DNA of 64,000 bases, from NCBI RefSeq assembly GCF_000003815.2, contig NC_049991.1, positions 1,885,253-1,949,252 of the forward strand, written 5' to 3'. This DNA is from Branchiostoma floridae (lineage: Eukaryota > Chordata > Leptocardii > Amphioxiformes > Branchiostomatidae). Numbering within the stretch: position 1 is the first letter of the stretch; every line of letters begins with the position of its first letter. Below the pieces are notes generated by a model. That model saw only the letters and a list, made by a program, of their open reading frames with translations, did no database searches and was not told the origin of the DNA. A program made the position numbers and the translations under genes. Shown here piece after piece: positions 36,001 to 41,778 of this stretch.

Positions 36001-36455
36001 TTGAACAGGAAGTGACATGACACAAACAGTGCAAAAAATGGAACCTTTTCTTACAAAACAATCAATTCTCTCGTGCTACAATGCAATTTATTTTAAAACA
36101 TCAAGCATGAGTTATAAAAAGTAAATTAACAATTTTAGGATAAATTTGACTTAAGGACTTTATGATAGCATTTTAATAGATGAAAATAAATTTTCGTCTC
36201 GCATTAAGAAAATTTTGTCTGAGCAAATTCCATTCCACAGGAACATACCAACACTTGTCAAATGCTTTCAACGGTACAGATACACTGGAATATGATGTTC
36301 GAATATCAGTTTATCTAAATGCACAAAGTCACGATAGGCTTACCTTGCCCGGCCTCCACAGCGATATACGCAGCAGCCAACAGCAGTGAGCTCAGCCTTG
36401 TACGGACACTGACGTCCATACAGATCAGATGGCTTCTTGATTTTGCAAAGCCCAT
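1..36455 (-). CDS. Polycystin-1-family receptor/channel, 32 exons, 3' end outside window
   Basis: The exons join on the minus strand with AG/GT splice sites and matching phases. In transcription order: 36344-36455, 34256-34897, 30996-33803, 25564-25696, 24816-25016, 24220-24395, 23357-23527, 22448-22737, 21592-21753, 21018-21213, 20525-20646, 19661-19801, 19002-19101, 18428-18663, 17652-17900, 17060-17230, 14958-15159, 14230-14385, 13704-13819, 13098-13328, 12075-12245, 11048-11208, 10354-10513, 9580-9765, 7865-9040, 7329-7416, 6898-7118, 5716-5884, 4220-5181, 3502-3672, 2865-3042, 1-400. They total about 10,660 nt. The domain order SP-LamG-WSC-PKD-REJ-GPS-TM-PLAT-TM-channel is diagnostic of the PKD1/PKD1L/REJ family of plasma-membrane or ciliary receptors, which usually pair with a polycystin-2-type subunit. 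It has no leucine-rich repeats or C-type lectin, so it is not a one-to-one PKD1. Less certain junctions: acceptor of exon 17, donor of exon 26, donor of exon 28, both ends of exon 31, acceptor of exon 32. Confidence 0.93.
661..940. repeat. Inverted-repeat element in terminal polycystin intron
   Basis: Bases 661-719 and 881-940 are near-perfect inverted repeats (ACAACCAATGCTTTATTCTC ... revcomp), with the internal palindrome CACCGACGTTTCGGTG. The core (GGGACCGCATCTG..., AGTACAATGTGAACCAGTCA) is related to the repeat at 19840-20320, so this is a dispersed non-autonomous family. Confidence 0.8.
1272..1459. repeat. Small TIR element with poly-T/poly-G arms
   Basis: GTCTTCGGACGGGGC at 1272-1286 is matched inverted by GCCCCGTCTGAAGAC at 1445-1459. 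Just inside are T(10)G(13) on the left and C(12)A(9) on the right, which makes a strong hairpin. No coding sequence. Confidence 0.75.
1706..1850. repeat. (GT)n microsatellite
   Basis: About 145 bp of imperfect GT dinucleotide repeat. The Cys/Val open frame through it is an artefact of the repeat. A second CA-type microsatellite lies at about 3391-3465. Confidence 0.95.
2308..2392 (-). repeat. tRNA-like SINE head
   Basis: On the minus strand a pol III A-box-like segment (TGGCTCAATGGG) and a B-box (GGATCGAATCC) are spaced as in a tRNA, but the acceptor stem does not pair well. A tRNA-derived SINE fragment is more likely than a functional tRNA. Confidence 0.4.
3502..5884 (-). CDS. Polycystin-like exons 28-30: polycystin extracellular domain and cation-channel core
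   Basis: Exon 28 (5716-5884) and the first half of exon 29 (4220-5181) encode the extracellular polycystin (TOP) domain: [18 protein letters not shown], then [19 protein letters not shown] and [19 protein letters not shown]2 ([12 protein letters not shown]), S3 ([20 protein letters not shown]), S4 ([19 protein letters not shown]) and S5 ([21 protein letters not shown]) follow. Exon 30 (3502-3672) holds the pore loop [14 protein letters not shown] and S6 ([20 protein letters not shown]). The LLGD motif resembles the selectivity filter of polycystin-2-type channels, so this subunit could line a conducting pore; that is inference. The exon 28 donor is A/GTAAAA at 5715, chosen by phase. Confidence 0.92.
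4030..4200 (-). repeat. SINE fragment related to the one at 54490-54745
   Basis: GCAGCCCCAACAGAGATGCC and the flanking order (CCTTCAGGAATACG..., TCTCCCAGTT) match the 54.6 kb copy, with weaker identity elsewhere. It lies in the polycystin intron between the exons at 4220-5181 and 3502-3672, 20 bp from the donor. Confidence 0.6.
6250..6600 (-). pseudogene. Two degenerate partial copies of polycystin exon 27
   Basis: Around 6335-6425 and 6520-6600, minus-strand sequence matches the 3' end of the exon at 6898-7118, including the 'YYL.RSVTN' coding segment and the donor region. The distal copy keeps an open segment reading [19 protein letters not shown]; the proximal copy has an internal deletion. 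Both carry the downstream flank (GAGACGGGGGTGGA..., GGGCCCTATATAT), so the unit was duplicated together with intron sequence. Confidence 0.75.
6600..6789. repeat. Foldback element, about 190 bp
   Basis: The two arms (about 6600-6690 and 6705-6789) are inverted copies. Each includes an ATCGATCG core, a TCTAAATTAC/GTAATTTAGA pair and an AGGCATGACCCTGA / TCAGGGTCATGCCT pair around a short GC-rich loop. It sits in the intron 5' of the degenerate exon 27 copies. No ORF. Confidence 0.85.
6898..9765 (-). CDS. Polycystin-like exons 24-27: membrane helices 2-5 and S1, long basic/polar loop
   Basis: Exon 24 (9580-9765) carries the family motif [18 protein letters not shown] as TM2. Exon 25 (7865-9040, 392 codons) starts with TM3 ([16 protein letters not shown]). 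It then encodes roughly 270 residues of polar, Ser/Lys/Glu-rich sequence ending in a poly-Lys tract, then TM4 ([19 protein letters not shown]) and a hydrophobic segment ([20 protein letters not shown]). Exon 26 (7329-7416) continues TM5 ([12 protein letters not shown]) and an acidic tail. Exon 27 (6898-7118) has a basic stretch, then S1 of the channel ([15 protein letters not shown]) and the start of the extracellular polycystin domain. The exon 26 donor (G/GTGCGG) was chosen because it gives the phase 1 needed by exon 27. Confidence 0.88.
9190..9540. repeat. Tandem duplication of about 185 bp in polycystin intron
   Basis: Two direct copies (about 9200-9365 and 9385-9540) share ACATGCTTA, AACAGTGCACATGATG, GAGTGGGCC, CTTCAAAACTAT and CTTTGCCACACAGTT in order. 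The right copy ends 40 bp from the exon at 9580-9765. Confidence 0.8.
10354..12245 (-). CDS. Polycystin-like exons 21-23: PLAT/LH2 domain
   Basis: Exons 12075-12245, 11048-11208 and 10354-10513 encode the cytoplasmic PLAT (polycystin-1, lipoxygenase, alpha-toxin) beta-sandwich, about residues 2206-2369. Hallmarks are [79 protein letters not shown] and [14 protein letters not shown]. In the family this domain lies in the first cytoplasmic loop, between TM1 and TM2, exactly as here, and binds acidic lipids or partner proteins. Phases 0-0-2-0 match. Confidence 0.93.
11288..11473. repeat. TIR mini-element, about 186 bp
   Basis: CATCTAGGTAATCTCCAAGC at the left end is matched inverted by GCTTGGAGATTACATCTAGG at the right. 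Inner arms (CATAAGATAGTA / TACTATCTTATG) also pair. Non-coding. Confidence 0.85.
11685..11855. repeat. SINE-like dispersed repeat
   Basis: The stretch TGCTTTTCCCAAGGGCACAA, then GCGAACCAAGGACCTCTTGG and CCAAACACCCTTCCGTTACA, has the layout of tRNA-derived SINE heads read on the opposite strand (B-box and A-box complements). Boundaries are approximate. Confidence 0.45.
13098..17900 (-). CDS. Polycystin-like exons 15-20: GAIN domain, GPS cleavage site, first membrane helix
   Basis: Exons 17652-17900, 17060-17230, 14958-15159, 14230-14385, 13704-13819 and 13098-13328 encode about residues 1831-2205. Exons 15-18 carry beta-rich GAIN-type sequence ([29 protein letters not shown]). Exon 19 supplies the first GPS cysteine and Trp ([17 protein letters not shown]) and exon 20 the second half ([11 protein letters not shown]), with the HL/T autoproteolysis tripeptide intact. 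Membrane helix 1 follows ([18 protein letters not shown]) and ends in a basic stop-transfer run. Autocleavage would leave N- and C-terminal fragments non-covalently associated, as known for polycystin-1. The exon 17 acceptor (GAG at 15160) is a guess from phase. Confidence 0.9.
14702..14878. repeat. Interstitial telomere-like repeat (CCCTAA)n
   Basis: About 175 bp of degenerate CCCTAA hexamers, best preserved at 14825-14872. It lies inside a polycystin intron about 80 bp from the exon at 14958-15159, so it is interstitial rather than a chromosome end. Confidence 0.85.
15446..16696. mobile_element. Non-autonomous TIR element, about 1.25 kb
   Basis: GTCCTAAAGCCCCCTTTACAA at 15446 is matched inverted by TTGTAAAGCCGGCTTTAGGAC ending at 16696. 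The two ends are rich in CTCGGCCG/CGGCCGA motifs (15480-15900 and 16195-16680) and the middle (15940-16190) is AT-rich. No credible protein. No target-site duplication could be assigned. Confidence 0.75.
18428..21753 (-). CDS. Polycystin-like exons 9-14: helical and acidic linker between REJ and GAIN
   Basis: Exons 21592-21753, 21018-21213, 20525-20646, 19661-19801, 19002-19101 and 18428-18663 encode about residues 1512-1830. The start ('[31 protein letters not shown]', shown in parts of the exon at 21753) and '[17 protein letters not shown]' look like the helical GAIN subdomain A of this family. Interleaved are low-complexity acidic or Glu-rich stretches (exon 10: [10 protein letters not shown] then Thr-rich; exon 11: [14 protein letters not shown]; exon 14: Glu/Asp-rich), probably disordered or coiled-coil. 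All six exons keep frame (exit phases 0,1,0,0,1,0). An ORF lying between exons 13 and 14 belongs to an inverted-repeat element and is not included. Confidence 0.8.
18780..18978. repeat. TA-flanked MITE, copy 1 (degraded)
   Basis: The termini ACGTCACATTTCCGAACC and GGTTGGAAATGTGACGT are inverted, with conserved interior (GAAATGCATACGTA, TATACACAA, AATGCCCG, CCGAAAGCT). Same family as 41314-41549 and 45990-46187. It lies between polycystin exons 13 and 14, and its open frame should not be read as an exon. Confidence 0.85.
19745..20320. repeat. Tandem array carrying the head of polycystin exon 12
   Basis: Three further units of about 150-165 bp follow the real exon (19661-19801). Each repeats GTCAGACAGTTTCTGCACCA-like exon sequence, the acceptor region (CTTCTCATCTACAAGAAG), then GGGACCGCATCTG and AGCAGCGACACCTA from the 661-940 repeat family. 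The last unit ends with that family's terminus (GAAGGTGACAGACGGTCAT). Confidence 0.8.
22150..22440 (+). mobile_element. Non-LTR retrotransposon 3' fragment
   Basis: In the plus strand [17 protein letters not shown], then after a frameshift [12 protein letters not shown] and [11 protein letters not shown]...WLHIGEST, matches the familiar C-terminal tail of LINE reverse transcriptases (a W-x-G-A-K segment followed by a C-x2-C...H...C finger). It is frameshifted, short and inactive. Confidence 0.65.
22448..25696 (-). CDS. Polycystin-like exons 4-8: REJ module
   Basis: Five exons (25564-25696, 24816-25016, 24220-24395, 23357-23527, 22448-22737) complete the receptor-for-egg-jelly region, about residues 1188-1511. 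Recognisable family segments are [73 protein letters not shown] and [16 protein letters not shown]. Splice phases run 1-2-2-1-1-0 and each split codon makes sense. REJ regions lie just N-terminal of the GAIN/GPS region in this family. Joining exon 3 directly to exon 4 gives a continuous REJ motif, so the assembly gap in that intron probably hides no exon. Confidence 0.9.
23165..23330. repeat. MITE next to polycystin exon 7 (family also at 39890-40083)
   Basis: GAGTACGCATGTGCAG and its inverted partner CTGCACATGCGTATTC bound the element. The interior GTGGGTAATATGTCAAAGGT and CTCGA..ATTGTCTCGATTTGCATA recur in the 39.9 kb copy. It ends 26 bp downstream (in transcription sense) of the donor of the exon at 23357-23527. 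Confidence 0.8.
23628..23845 (-). pseudogene. Two partial tandem copies of polycystin exon 7 acceptor region
   Basis: Bases about 23631-23693 and 23791-23841 repeat the first part of the exon at 23357-23527, together with the preceding intron (CTGTCCATTACAATTAGCTG-like). Shared segments include CCTTTCAGCACCAAGGACGG. The nearer copy retains a CAG acceptor but then has GTA instead of GAA. Both lack the second half of the exon. Confidence 0.8.
27025..27267. other. Assembly gap
   Basis: A run of 243 N. Bases just left of it show a tandem motif (CAGGTGGTCACTATA twice), so the gap may be a collapsed repeat. Confidence 1.
27650..28790. repeat. Direct duplication, two units about 730 bp apart
   Basis: Unit 1 (about 27650-28150) and unit 2 (about 28378-28760) share GCTTATGAATATTAATTAGC, CTCTTCGCTGATTGGCT, GGTCACG and AAATTTCCCC-type segments in order. 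The right unit runs straight into the 162-bp satellite, which suggests all of 27650-30650 is one composite element inside polycystin intron 3. Confidence 0.75.
28740..30620. repeat. 162-bp tandem satellite array, about 11-12 units
   Basis: The marker AAATTTCAGGTCATT (or a variant) recurs near 28753, 28913, 29076, 29239, 29399, 29640, 29802, 29964, 30126, 30289 and 30451, a period of about 162 bp with one break near 29440-29620. Units also carry GGAGCCAAAA and TTTTGGTCAAAAATTGG. Because 162 is divisible by three, a 205-codon frame stays open over four units; it is a repeat artefact. Small palindromes follow at about 30690-30770. Confidence 0.9.
30996..33803 (-). CDS. Polycystin-like exon 3: WSC domain, seven PKD-like repeats, start of REJ
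   Basis: This single 2,808-nt exon opens with a WSC domain (about residues 252-345: [11 protein letters not shown], a Cys-rich core, and [11 protein letters not shown]). About seven PKD-type Ig-like repeats of 85-110 residues follow. The clearest carry WSFGDGQ and WDFGDGS plus the '[10 protein letters not shown]', '[10 protein letters not shown]' and '[17 protein letters not shown]' strands; the first four are divergent and lack the full WDFGDG motif. Many N-glycosylation sequons support an extracellular location. From about residue 1050 it enters the REJ module ('[12 protein letters not shown]', '[19 protein letters not shown]'). PKD1 spreads these modules over more exons, so an unbroken 936-codon exon is notable. 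Exit phase 1. Confidence 0.92.
33975..34100 (+). repeat. tRNA-derived SINE head
   Basis: Plus strand GCCCCTGTAGCTTAACTGGT (A-box region) and GACCCGGGTTCAAAGG (B-box) are followed by TGGGGCTGCACCCGTCTTTT, shared with the SINE at 54490-54745. It lies between polycystin exons 2 and 3. An insertion between the boxes argues against a working tRNA. Confidence 0.7.
34256..34897 (-). CDS. Polycystin-like exon 2: LamG/concanavalin-like domain
   Basis: This exon of 214 codons is flanked by phase 1 introns, typical of a shuffled extracellular module. The sequence has the beta-sandwich signature of LamG/pentraxin-type domains: a short insert '[12 protein letters not shown]', then '[10 protein letters not shown]', '[19 protein letters not shown]' and a closing '[20 protein letters not shown]'. 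Such domains bind carbohydrate or protein ligands in the extracellular space. Human PKD1 has leucine-rich repeats at this N-terminal position. The donor is GTAAG at 34255 and the acceptor TAG ends at 34898. Confidence 0.85.
35255..35665. repeat. Direct repeats in polycystin intron 1
   Basis: Two copies of about 100 bp (35262-35361 and 35558-35658) share GAGCTTTTGACATTTGG, CTTCAGTC and GTTTTATTGGGAGACGTGGC. Nothing else is recognisable in the rest of the 1.4 kb intron. Confidence 0.8.
36344..36455 (-). CDS. Polycystin-like exon 1: signal peptide
   Basis: An ATG at 36455 and a second in-frame ATG at 36419 both lead into a basic stretch followed by a hydrophobic run ([16 protein letters not shown]), a typical cleavable signal peptide. 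The exon ends at a GTAAG donor in phase 1. Its last base plus the first two of the 34256-34897 exon form a Gly codon, giving [12 protein letters not shown] across the junction. Which ATG is used is unresolved; the second gives the more compact signal. No promoter motif upstream convinced me. Confidence 0.8.
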
Positions 36456-37540
36456 GTCTACTCTTATATCAACTAAACATTTACGACACAAAAAGATTAA
36501 ACTATGGAATTGGTTTTTGTCTCAGAAATATACGGCATTCAATACAGACGATGGAAGTCTACTGGTGAATTTGGTTCCTCTTCTTTTGACGTGGCCGAGA
36601 TTTGGTTAACGGCTTTTGGCTTTACATGATAGACTTTCTGAGATCTCTATCACTATATTAGCATATTGTTTCCATGGCTTCTACAAAACAGCAGCTTCTC
36701 TATGAAAGGATGTCAACGGATGACATTTGGGATGATCTTTTCAGTATGTCAAATCAAGGAAATGGTCTCCCCTATCAGATAACAACCGTAACGTATGAAC
36801 GTCTACGTATAATATCCTTTCTATTTAAAGGTTCGTGTCAACGAAAGAGAACGACAATCATGGTGAGACGACATCCAGAACATCAGTGTAGCGAATCTTC
36901 TATCGGAGTCGGAGGTTGGAGTATTCGACCGAAAATTTATGGTGAGACATTCTGTTGTGTTGGAACAAAGTTTAAACTTTTCCACTATGGAATCTACCAA
37001 GTTAACACAGATGAGCTGCCATTTGGATGGTGAGATGCCATTATTTTATTACCAATAGCAATTATTTTATTACCAATAGCAGAGCCGAGCAGTTTATTTA
37101 GGCCTGAAAAAGGTAACCAAAGACTAAACAAATTACATTGCGTAGAAAAAAAGCAAGAGCTTAGCCTTCAACTGCATTTTTGTTCCTTTAAAAAATTTAA
37201 ACTTCTACCGGTATAGATTAACGTAGCGGCGCTTGTTGTTTAGAGCAAATAAGATATAAGTTATGACATATTCAGCTTCCATCTAAAAAGGAGATTGTTT
37301 CATTGGTTTCACTACCCATAATGATATATGTTTTCATGTAAATTTGATTGATTGACATACTGTGTGATCCAAAGAAGTTTCAAGTAGGACTACAGATTTT
37401 TTTGCTTCAAGTAGGACTAGAGTCACAATTGTGATAAATGTTTCGGGGTATATGCTGTAGTAAAAATTGACAATTCAAACTACAACATTAACCGCCCTTC
37501 AATTTGTTTTACGTTGGAAGCAGTATAGCATGTAGCGTGA
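36456..37540. other. Intergenic: polycystin 5' flank, no recognised gene
   Basis: AT-rich sequence between the polycystin start and the SDR 3' end. A 119-codon plus-strand frame (36674-37033) has no family I recognise and no obvious splice or coding context. A TATA or initiator element for the polycystin gene could not be picked with confidence. Confidence 0.5.
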
Positions 37541-37629
37541 CTAAAGCATGCTTCTAGCAGCACTTCCATTGGACAGGCCTTTGAACGATGAGAGCTTGTG
37601 CAGTAGCCTGACTAGCAGTGAAGCACCCC

Positions 37630-38442
37630 TCACAGTCCACCTGAGATCTTCAGGTGCTCTCCCGTAGTGAACGGACAGGCGTCGCTGCAGAGCCAGGTTA
37701 CAGCCTCCGCAACCTCCTCGGGCGCTGCAAGGCGACCTGCGGGGTACGACTTCGGATCCACCCGATCCTGGAAATCTGGTGGCGACTGCTCCACCAGTTG
37801 ATCCCGCATGGGAGTAGCGGTGAGCCCTGGACATACTGCGTTCACACGTATCCCCTCTGAAGCGTACTCCACTGCGGCTGTCTTGGTGATTCCCAGGACA
37901 GCCCACTTGGAGGCGCCGTAGGGGCTTAACCACGTACTGGGAAGCAGTCCGGCCAAGCTGCTGGCGTTGACGATACTGCCCCGCACCCCGCGGAAGCGGC
38001 ACACGTCCGGCTTGTCGGCCCATCTAGCCGGATCGCTCACCACGGGCTCCTGCTGCAGCATCTGGGCGATCTCGTACTTCAGACACAGCCACACGCCCTT
38101 GGCGTTCACGTCCATGACGCGGTCGAACGCGTCCTCGGGCGACTCCACGATCCGTGCCGAAGCTCCCAAGATCCCGGCGCCGTTAAAGGCGCAGTCGATC
38201 CGCCCGAAGCGCTGAACCGCCGCGGTTACCATGGCTTCCACGCTTGTCGCTATGGTAATGTCCACCTGGACCGCGATGCCCGGAGTTTGGAGCATGCCCA
38301 GTGTCTCCTTGGCGCTCTGCTCGTCGATATCAGCCACCACACAGCTGTACCCGAGCTCAGCAAACCTGACCGCCGTGGCACGGCCGATGCCGCTCCCGCC
38401 TCCCGTTACCAGGGCAACGGGCTTCCGGGTGGAGGTAGCCAT
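37630..38442 (-). CDS. Classical short-chain dehydrogenase/reductase, copy 1
   Basis: A complete 270-codon protein in one coding exon. The Rossmann signature TGGGSGIG (residues 13-20) is followed by VADID, whose acidic residue after beta-2 favours NAD(H). NGAG stands in for the usual NNAG. The catalytic Ser is in VNASS and the Tyr/Lys pair in SPYGASKW, followed by IRVNAVCPG. It is a soluble, probably NAD-dependent oxidoreductase of alcohols or hydroxy-acids; the substrate cannot be told. The coding sequence is markedly GC-richer than its surroundings. A pyrimidine tract ending in TTTTTTAG lies about 17 bp upstream of the ATG, as in the other copies, and looks like the acceptor of a 5' UTR intron. 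Copy 2 is head-to-head 4.2 kb away. Confidence 0.93.
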   Translation of the reverse strand: MATSTRKPVALVTGGGSGIGRATAVRFAELGYSCVVADIDEQSAKETLGMLQTPGIAVQVDITIATSVEAMVTAAVQRFGRIDCAFNGAGILGASARIVESPEDAFDRVMDVNAKGVWLCLKYEIAQMLQQEPVVSDPARWADKPDVCRFRGVRGSIVNASSLAGLLPSTWLSPYGASKWAVLGITKTAAVEYASEGIRVNAVCPGLTATPMRDQLVEQSPPDFQDRVDPKSYPAGRLAAPEEVAEAVTWLCSDACPFTTGEHLKISGGL

Positions 38443-38689
38443 GGTTACAGATGGGTGCCTAAAAAACAGAATGTTACTTTTATCACTTCCTGATGACTGC
38501 TTCTGCTAATATACAGTGAAAAGGATTCAGTTTGCGAGCAGCTTCATGAGGCCACTGCCAATACCACACTTAGCTTTAAAATATCAAGGTAGTCTTGTTG
38601 TAAGACTGTTAACTTATAATTGAGTCCGATGCCGTGCCGATGGGAAACTGCGGTACTTAACACCCATTTCCCTACTAGACTCACTTGAA

Positions 38690-38935
38690 GACGATTTTTT
38701 GAAGAAGGCGTTTTGTAAAACCAAGGTTCCTGTGTTTGAGGAGGGCCACACCTGAAACACGATAAAGAACCCACCACACTTATTGAAAAGAGTAGGGGTC
38801 CTTTCCAATATAAGTTTATAAAACCTTCGCCGCTTGTGTTACGCCCAAGTACGACCAAGTTTATATACCGGTTATGTTGTACATGTATTACAAACTCCTG
38901 TTACAACAAGCACCAACAAGTAAATCTACAATGTG
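38690..38935. repeat. SDR upstream flank shared with 61400-61660
   Basis: Segments GTAAAACCAAGG, TGTTTGAGGAG, AAAGAGTA, GTTACGCCCAAGTACG and ACAAACTCCTGTTACAACA occur in the same order at 61.4 kb. The 61.4 kb block lies about 3.5 kb upstream of the third SDR copy, consistent with duplication of gene plus flank followed by insertions. Confidence 0.8.
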
Positions 38936-39889
38936 GCGGGAAGACGTAGACGTCTTTCTGTAAAAAGGCTAATCACTCTAAGATTTACCTGGATTTTGAA
39001 GACAAGTTTAAAGGGAAGGACTATCAAGCGCCCAATTGAAACAGTAAGGAAACGCTCTGACCTATACGTTAGTACATTGTAGGTGCACAACAACTACAAC
39101 AACAACGTTAACAGGAATTCAATTCAAATATCGAAGACGCTGCCAGCTACATTCATTAACAAACTGTCATGTTTATCATGCCCGCCATTGTGTCAGAGGT
39201 GAACCTTTGACTTTTCGGATGCGTCACAATACGAGAACCGGTTATATCAGACGATATTTCACACAGGAGTGACTCCGTCACGAATCAGCACTGTACGTAA
39301 ATTACAACTTTTGTCTCAGAGGTCAAATTTTGGGTCACAGTAAGAGAACAAACAGGTTAGATCAGACGATATTTCATACAGAAGTGACTGCACCAAGACC
39401 CAGCACTATAGATTACAACTTTTGTCACAGAGGTAGGAACATGTTTACTCTTCAGAGTTTATAAGTTCTAGACATTTGAGTAATGCATGATTGAATGTCG
39501 CCTTGAACAGTGTTTGAAACATAGATGTAACGTCATGACACATTATTTTGTTAACGCAAGCATTTAGTTGTGGCGGTTGACGTTTAAAATGACTACAACA
39601 GCTTTATACAGGCAAAATGTGCTTGCACTGAATGAAGGCTTCTTCTTGTTTTCTTCGTGGAGTTACGTTTGAAAGCCAAGAAAATGTACCCCCTAAAAGT
39701 CTACCTAAAATACATGTACGTGGCAAAGTGTGAGCCGTATCAACTTCACTAATTCGTGGATTTGTGTAACGTTACAGTGTACGGTAATGGGATGCAAATA
39801 TGCTCCGGGGTGTAGCAAGTGACCTATGAGGTCAGGTATAACAATACATTATCGAGACATCACTCGAAGTCAATAGATCGGTCACCATT

Positions 39890-40083
39890 CAGACGTATGT
39901 ATGCCCAGTGACATGGATTGTGGGTAATATGTCAAAGGTCAAGGTCCCTGACTGGTAAACAGTTCTCGTCTCGAGCATTGTTTTGATTTGCATAACAATG
40001 TTCAGACTTTTTTTAAATGTCTCAGGGGCCATCGCCCTTGACATATTACCCACAGTCCATGTAGCTGTGCATGCGTACTCTGA
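39890..40083. repeat. MITE, same family as 23165-23330
   Basis: Long inverted termini: GGATTGTGGGTAATATGTCA on the left pairs with TGACATATTACCCACAGTCC on the right, with the shared interior ATTGTTTTGATTTGCATAA. The rest of 38936-41300 holds no gene I recognise. Confidence 0.85.
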
Positions 40084-40844
40084 AGAGTGGAACTGCTTAT
40101 TATATACGAACCCTTAGAAAGCCACCAACAGGGGGCGCACAATCTGGGCATTTCTTCAACACCTACCAACATATGAAAATTTATAAATATCAGTCTACGA
40201 CTTCTCTAGTCACAATTTTACTGAGTCTCACAAATACACGGACCCAAAATCGTGAGCTTCTTGGTGAGAGTGATAAATATAATGTAGTAAGAACGCAAAG
40301 AAAAAGATCAGCTTTCGAGATAAAACACCACATACAATAGTATGAAATGTTTCACGAACTATAGTACACTTCTTGTACTATAGAAATTGATCGGTGGCCT
40401 TATATATAGAATATGGCTTGCAGAGTCGAATCCATCTGTTAAGCTAAGGGCACAACCCGCTGTACGTGCAAATACGTGCTGTATACGTGCCAAAACGTGG
40501 GCAATCTTTTGGGATCCGTAAGTGGTGAGTACCGCCTCCGTACGAACTCGTCACGGGGAATCCGACGGAGCACGCAGACACGTCGTAGAAATATTACGTG
40601 CCGCCAAACTTTTTGTGCCGGGCGTTCCCCACGTTTTAATAAATACGTGGCGAACGTGGCCTAAAAAAAAAAAAACGTACGGACAAATAACACGTACGGT
40701 GGAATGTGCCATTAGCTTAAGAAGCCATCTGTATAACTCTTCAAAGAGTGATATAGAACAGGGCTCTTAAAAAGAGCTCTATAAAGATTTACCTAAAGTT
40801 TGAATCCGCCTGTATAAGAAACTCTATCCTCGATCAGCTGCTGT

Positions 40845-41312
40845 GAGTTGGAACAATGGCGCCTGGGAATATTGGACTTCGCACACCTGACCGATACTTG
40901 ACCCATGTACTCAGCTAGTCGGTACACTAGTGCACGTGGGGCGCCATTCTTCCAAAACACACACCTGAACTCGTGATCCAGTCTTCTTGAATTCCTCCTT
41001 CTCCTTCAAAACAAAGGTGAATCTTAGAATCTTGTTTTTGTATTCATAGCAGCTGATGAGATGCCAACGTTTTCGCACCATTTTTTAGACCACTGTTCGT
41101 AGATTTAATTAAAAGTTCCTTGCAAATTCTTGCCATTAGTCAAATTTCCGGCAACACGAAAGGGTACAGTGTCTAAACAATGTAGCATACCTGTCTACGC
41201 TAGTCTAAAAGCTAATTCTGAGTTCATGAGTTCGGCTTTATAGGGCTCGTTTTCGGAGATAGTGGAAGATTATTTTGATACTTGTTGTAACAGGTGTTTG
41301 CCATTCTGTATA
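40845..41312. repeat. Segmental duplication block shared with 56938-57300
   Basis: GAATATTGGACTTCGCACAC, ATACTTGACCCATGTACT, GTCGGTACACTAGTGCAC, GGGGCGCCATTCT and CTCGTGATCCAGTCTTCTTG occur in the same order and orientation in both places. The similarity continues, more diverged, to the site where the 41314 MITE is inserted here but absent at 57 kb. Confidence 0.85.
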
Positions 41313-41313
41313 G

Positions 41314-41549
41314 CCGGTAAGGCCTAAGTCACATTTCCAAACTGAGGCTGGGCCGGGCTGTTTGCGGAAACGATCGGGCTGTTTGCCGAACTGAAAAATA
41401 GAAATGCATACGTACAAATATACACAAATAATGCCCACGACTATCCTCTATAAGTCTTGTGTACTTCTGTCTTTGTTTCTATATCATAATTTTTGTTCCC
41501 GAAAGCTACCTGGCCGGGCTCCGGTTTGGAAATGTGACGTAGGCCTTAA
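41314..41549. mobile_element. TA-flanked MITE, copy 2, with an empty paralogous site
   Basis: The termini AGGCCTAAGTCACATTTCCA and TGGAAATGTGACGTAGGCCT are inverted. Flanks read GGTA|element|TAAACG, while the paralogous sequence near 57295 reads GGTAAACCGCG without the element, so the target duplication is TA, as for Tc1/mariner-like or related transposases. No ORF. Confidence 0.88.
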
Positions 41550-41631
41550 ACGTGTTTGGTCGCGACACTCCAGTTTTGTACATTAAATATTAGCTGCGTT
41601 AGTACAGCAGTTTAAGGTTATATCCACTCAC

Positions 41632-41778
41632 GCCCAGGTGGATCCATACGCTGTAGGATATGTGTGGTGGATTCTTTAAGCTGCTTAAAGGTGGGGATTT
41701 CCTCATAAAGCACTACACCTCCGTTTTCGCGTACCATCCGAAAAGACGTCTCAAGGGAAGATAGGTACTCATCTTCAA
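41632..41778 (-). CDS. Orphan exon-like segment, unknown protein
   Basis: On the minus strand a strong pyrimidine tract and acceptor (CTACTTCCTCCTTCGACCTAG) precede 147 open bases, followed by a good donor (GTGAGTGG). Both ends are phase 1. The peptide contains EDEYLSSLETSFRMVRENGG and LYEEIPTFKQLKESTTHIL; I do not recognise the family. No partner exons are visible within 3 kb on either side on this strand, so it is either a relic of a dismantled gene or an exon of a gene I cannot assemble. Confidence 0.35.

Noticed and set aside
36674-37033. 119-codon plus-strand ORF as a gene
   Set aside because: No recognisable family, no splice context and AT-rich flanks; could be chance. A protein search or RNA evidence would change this.
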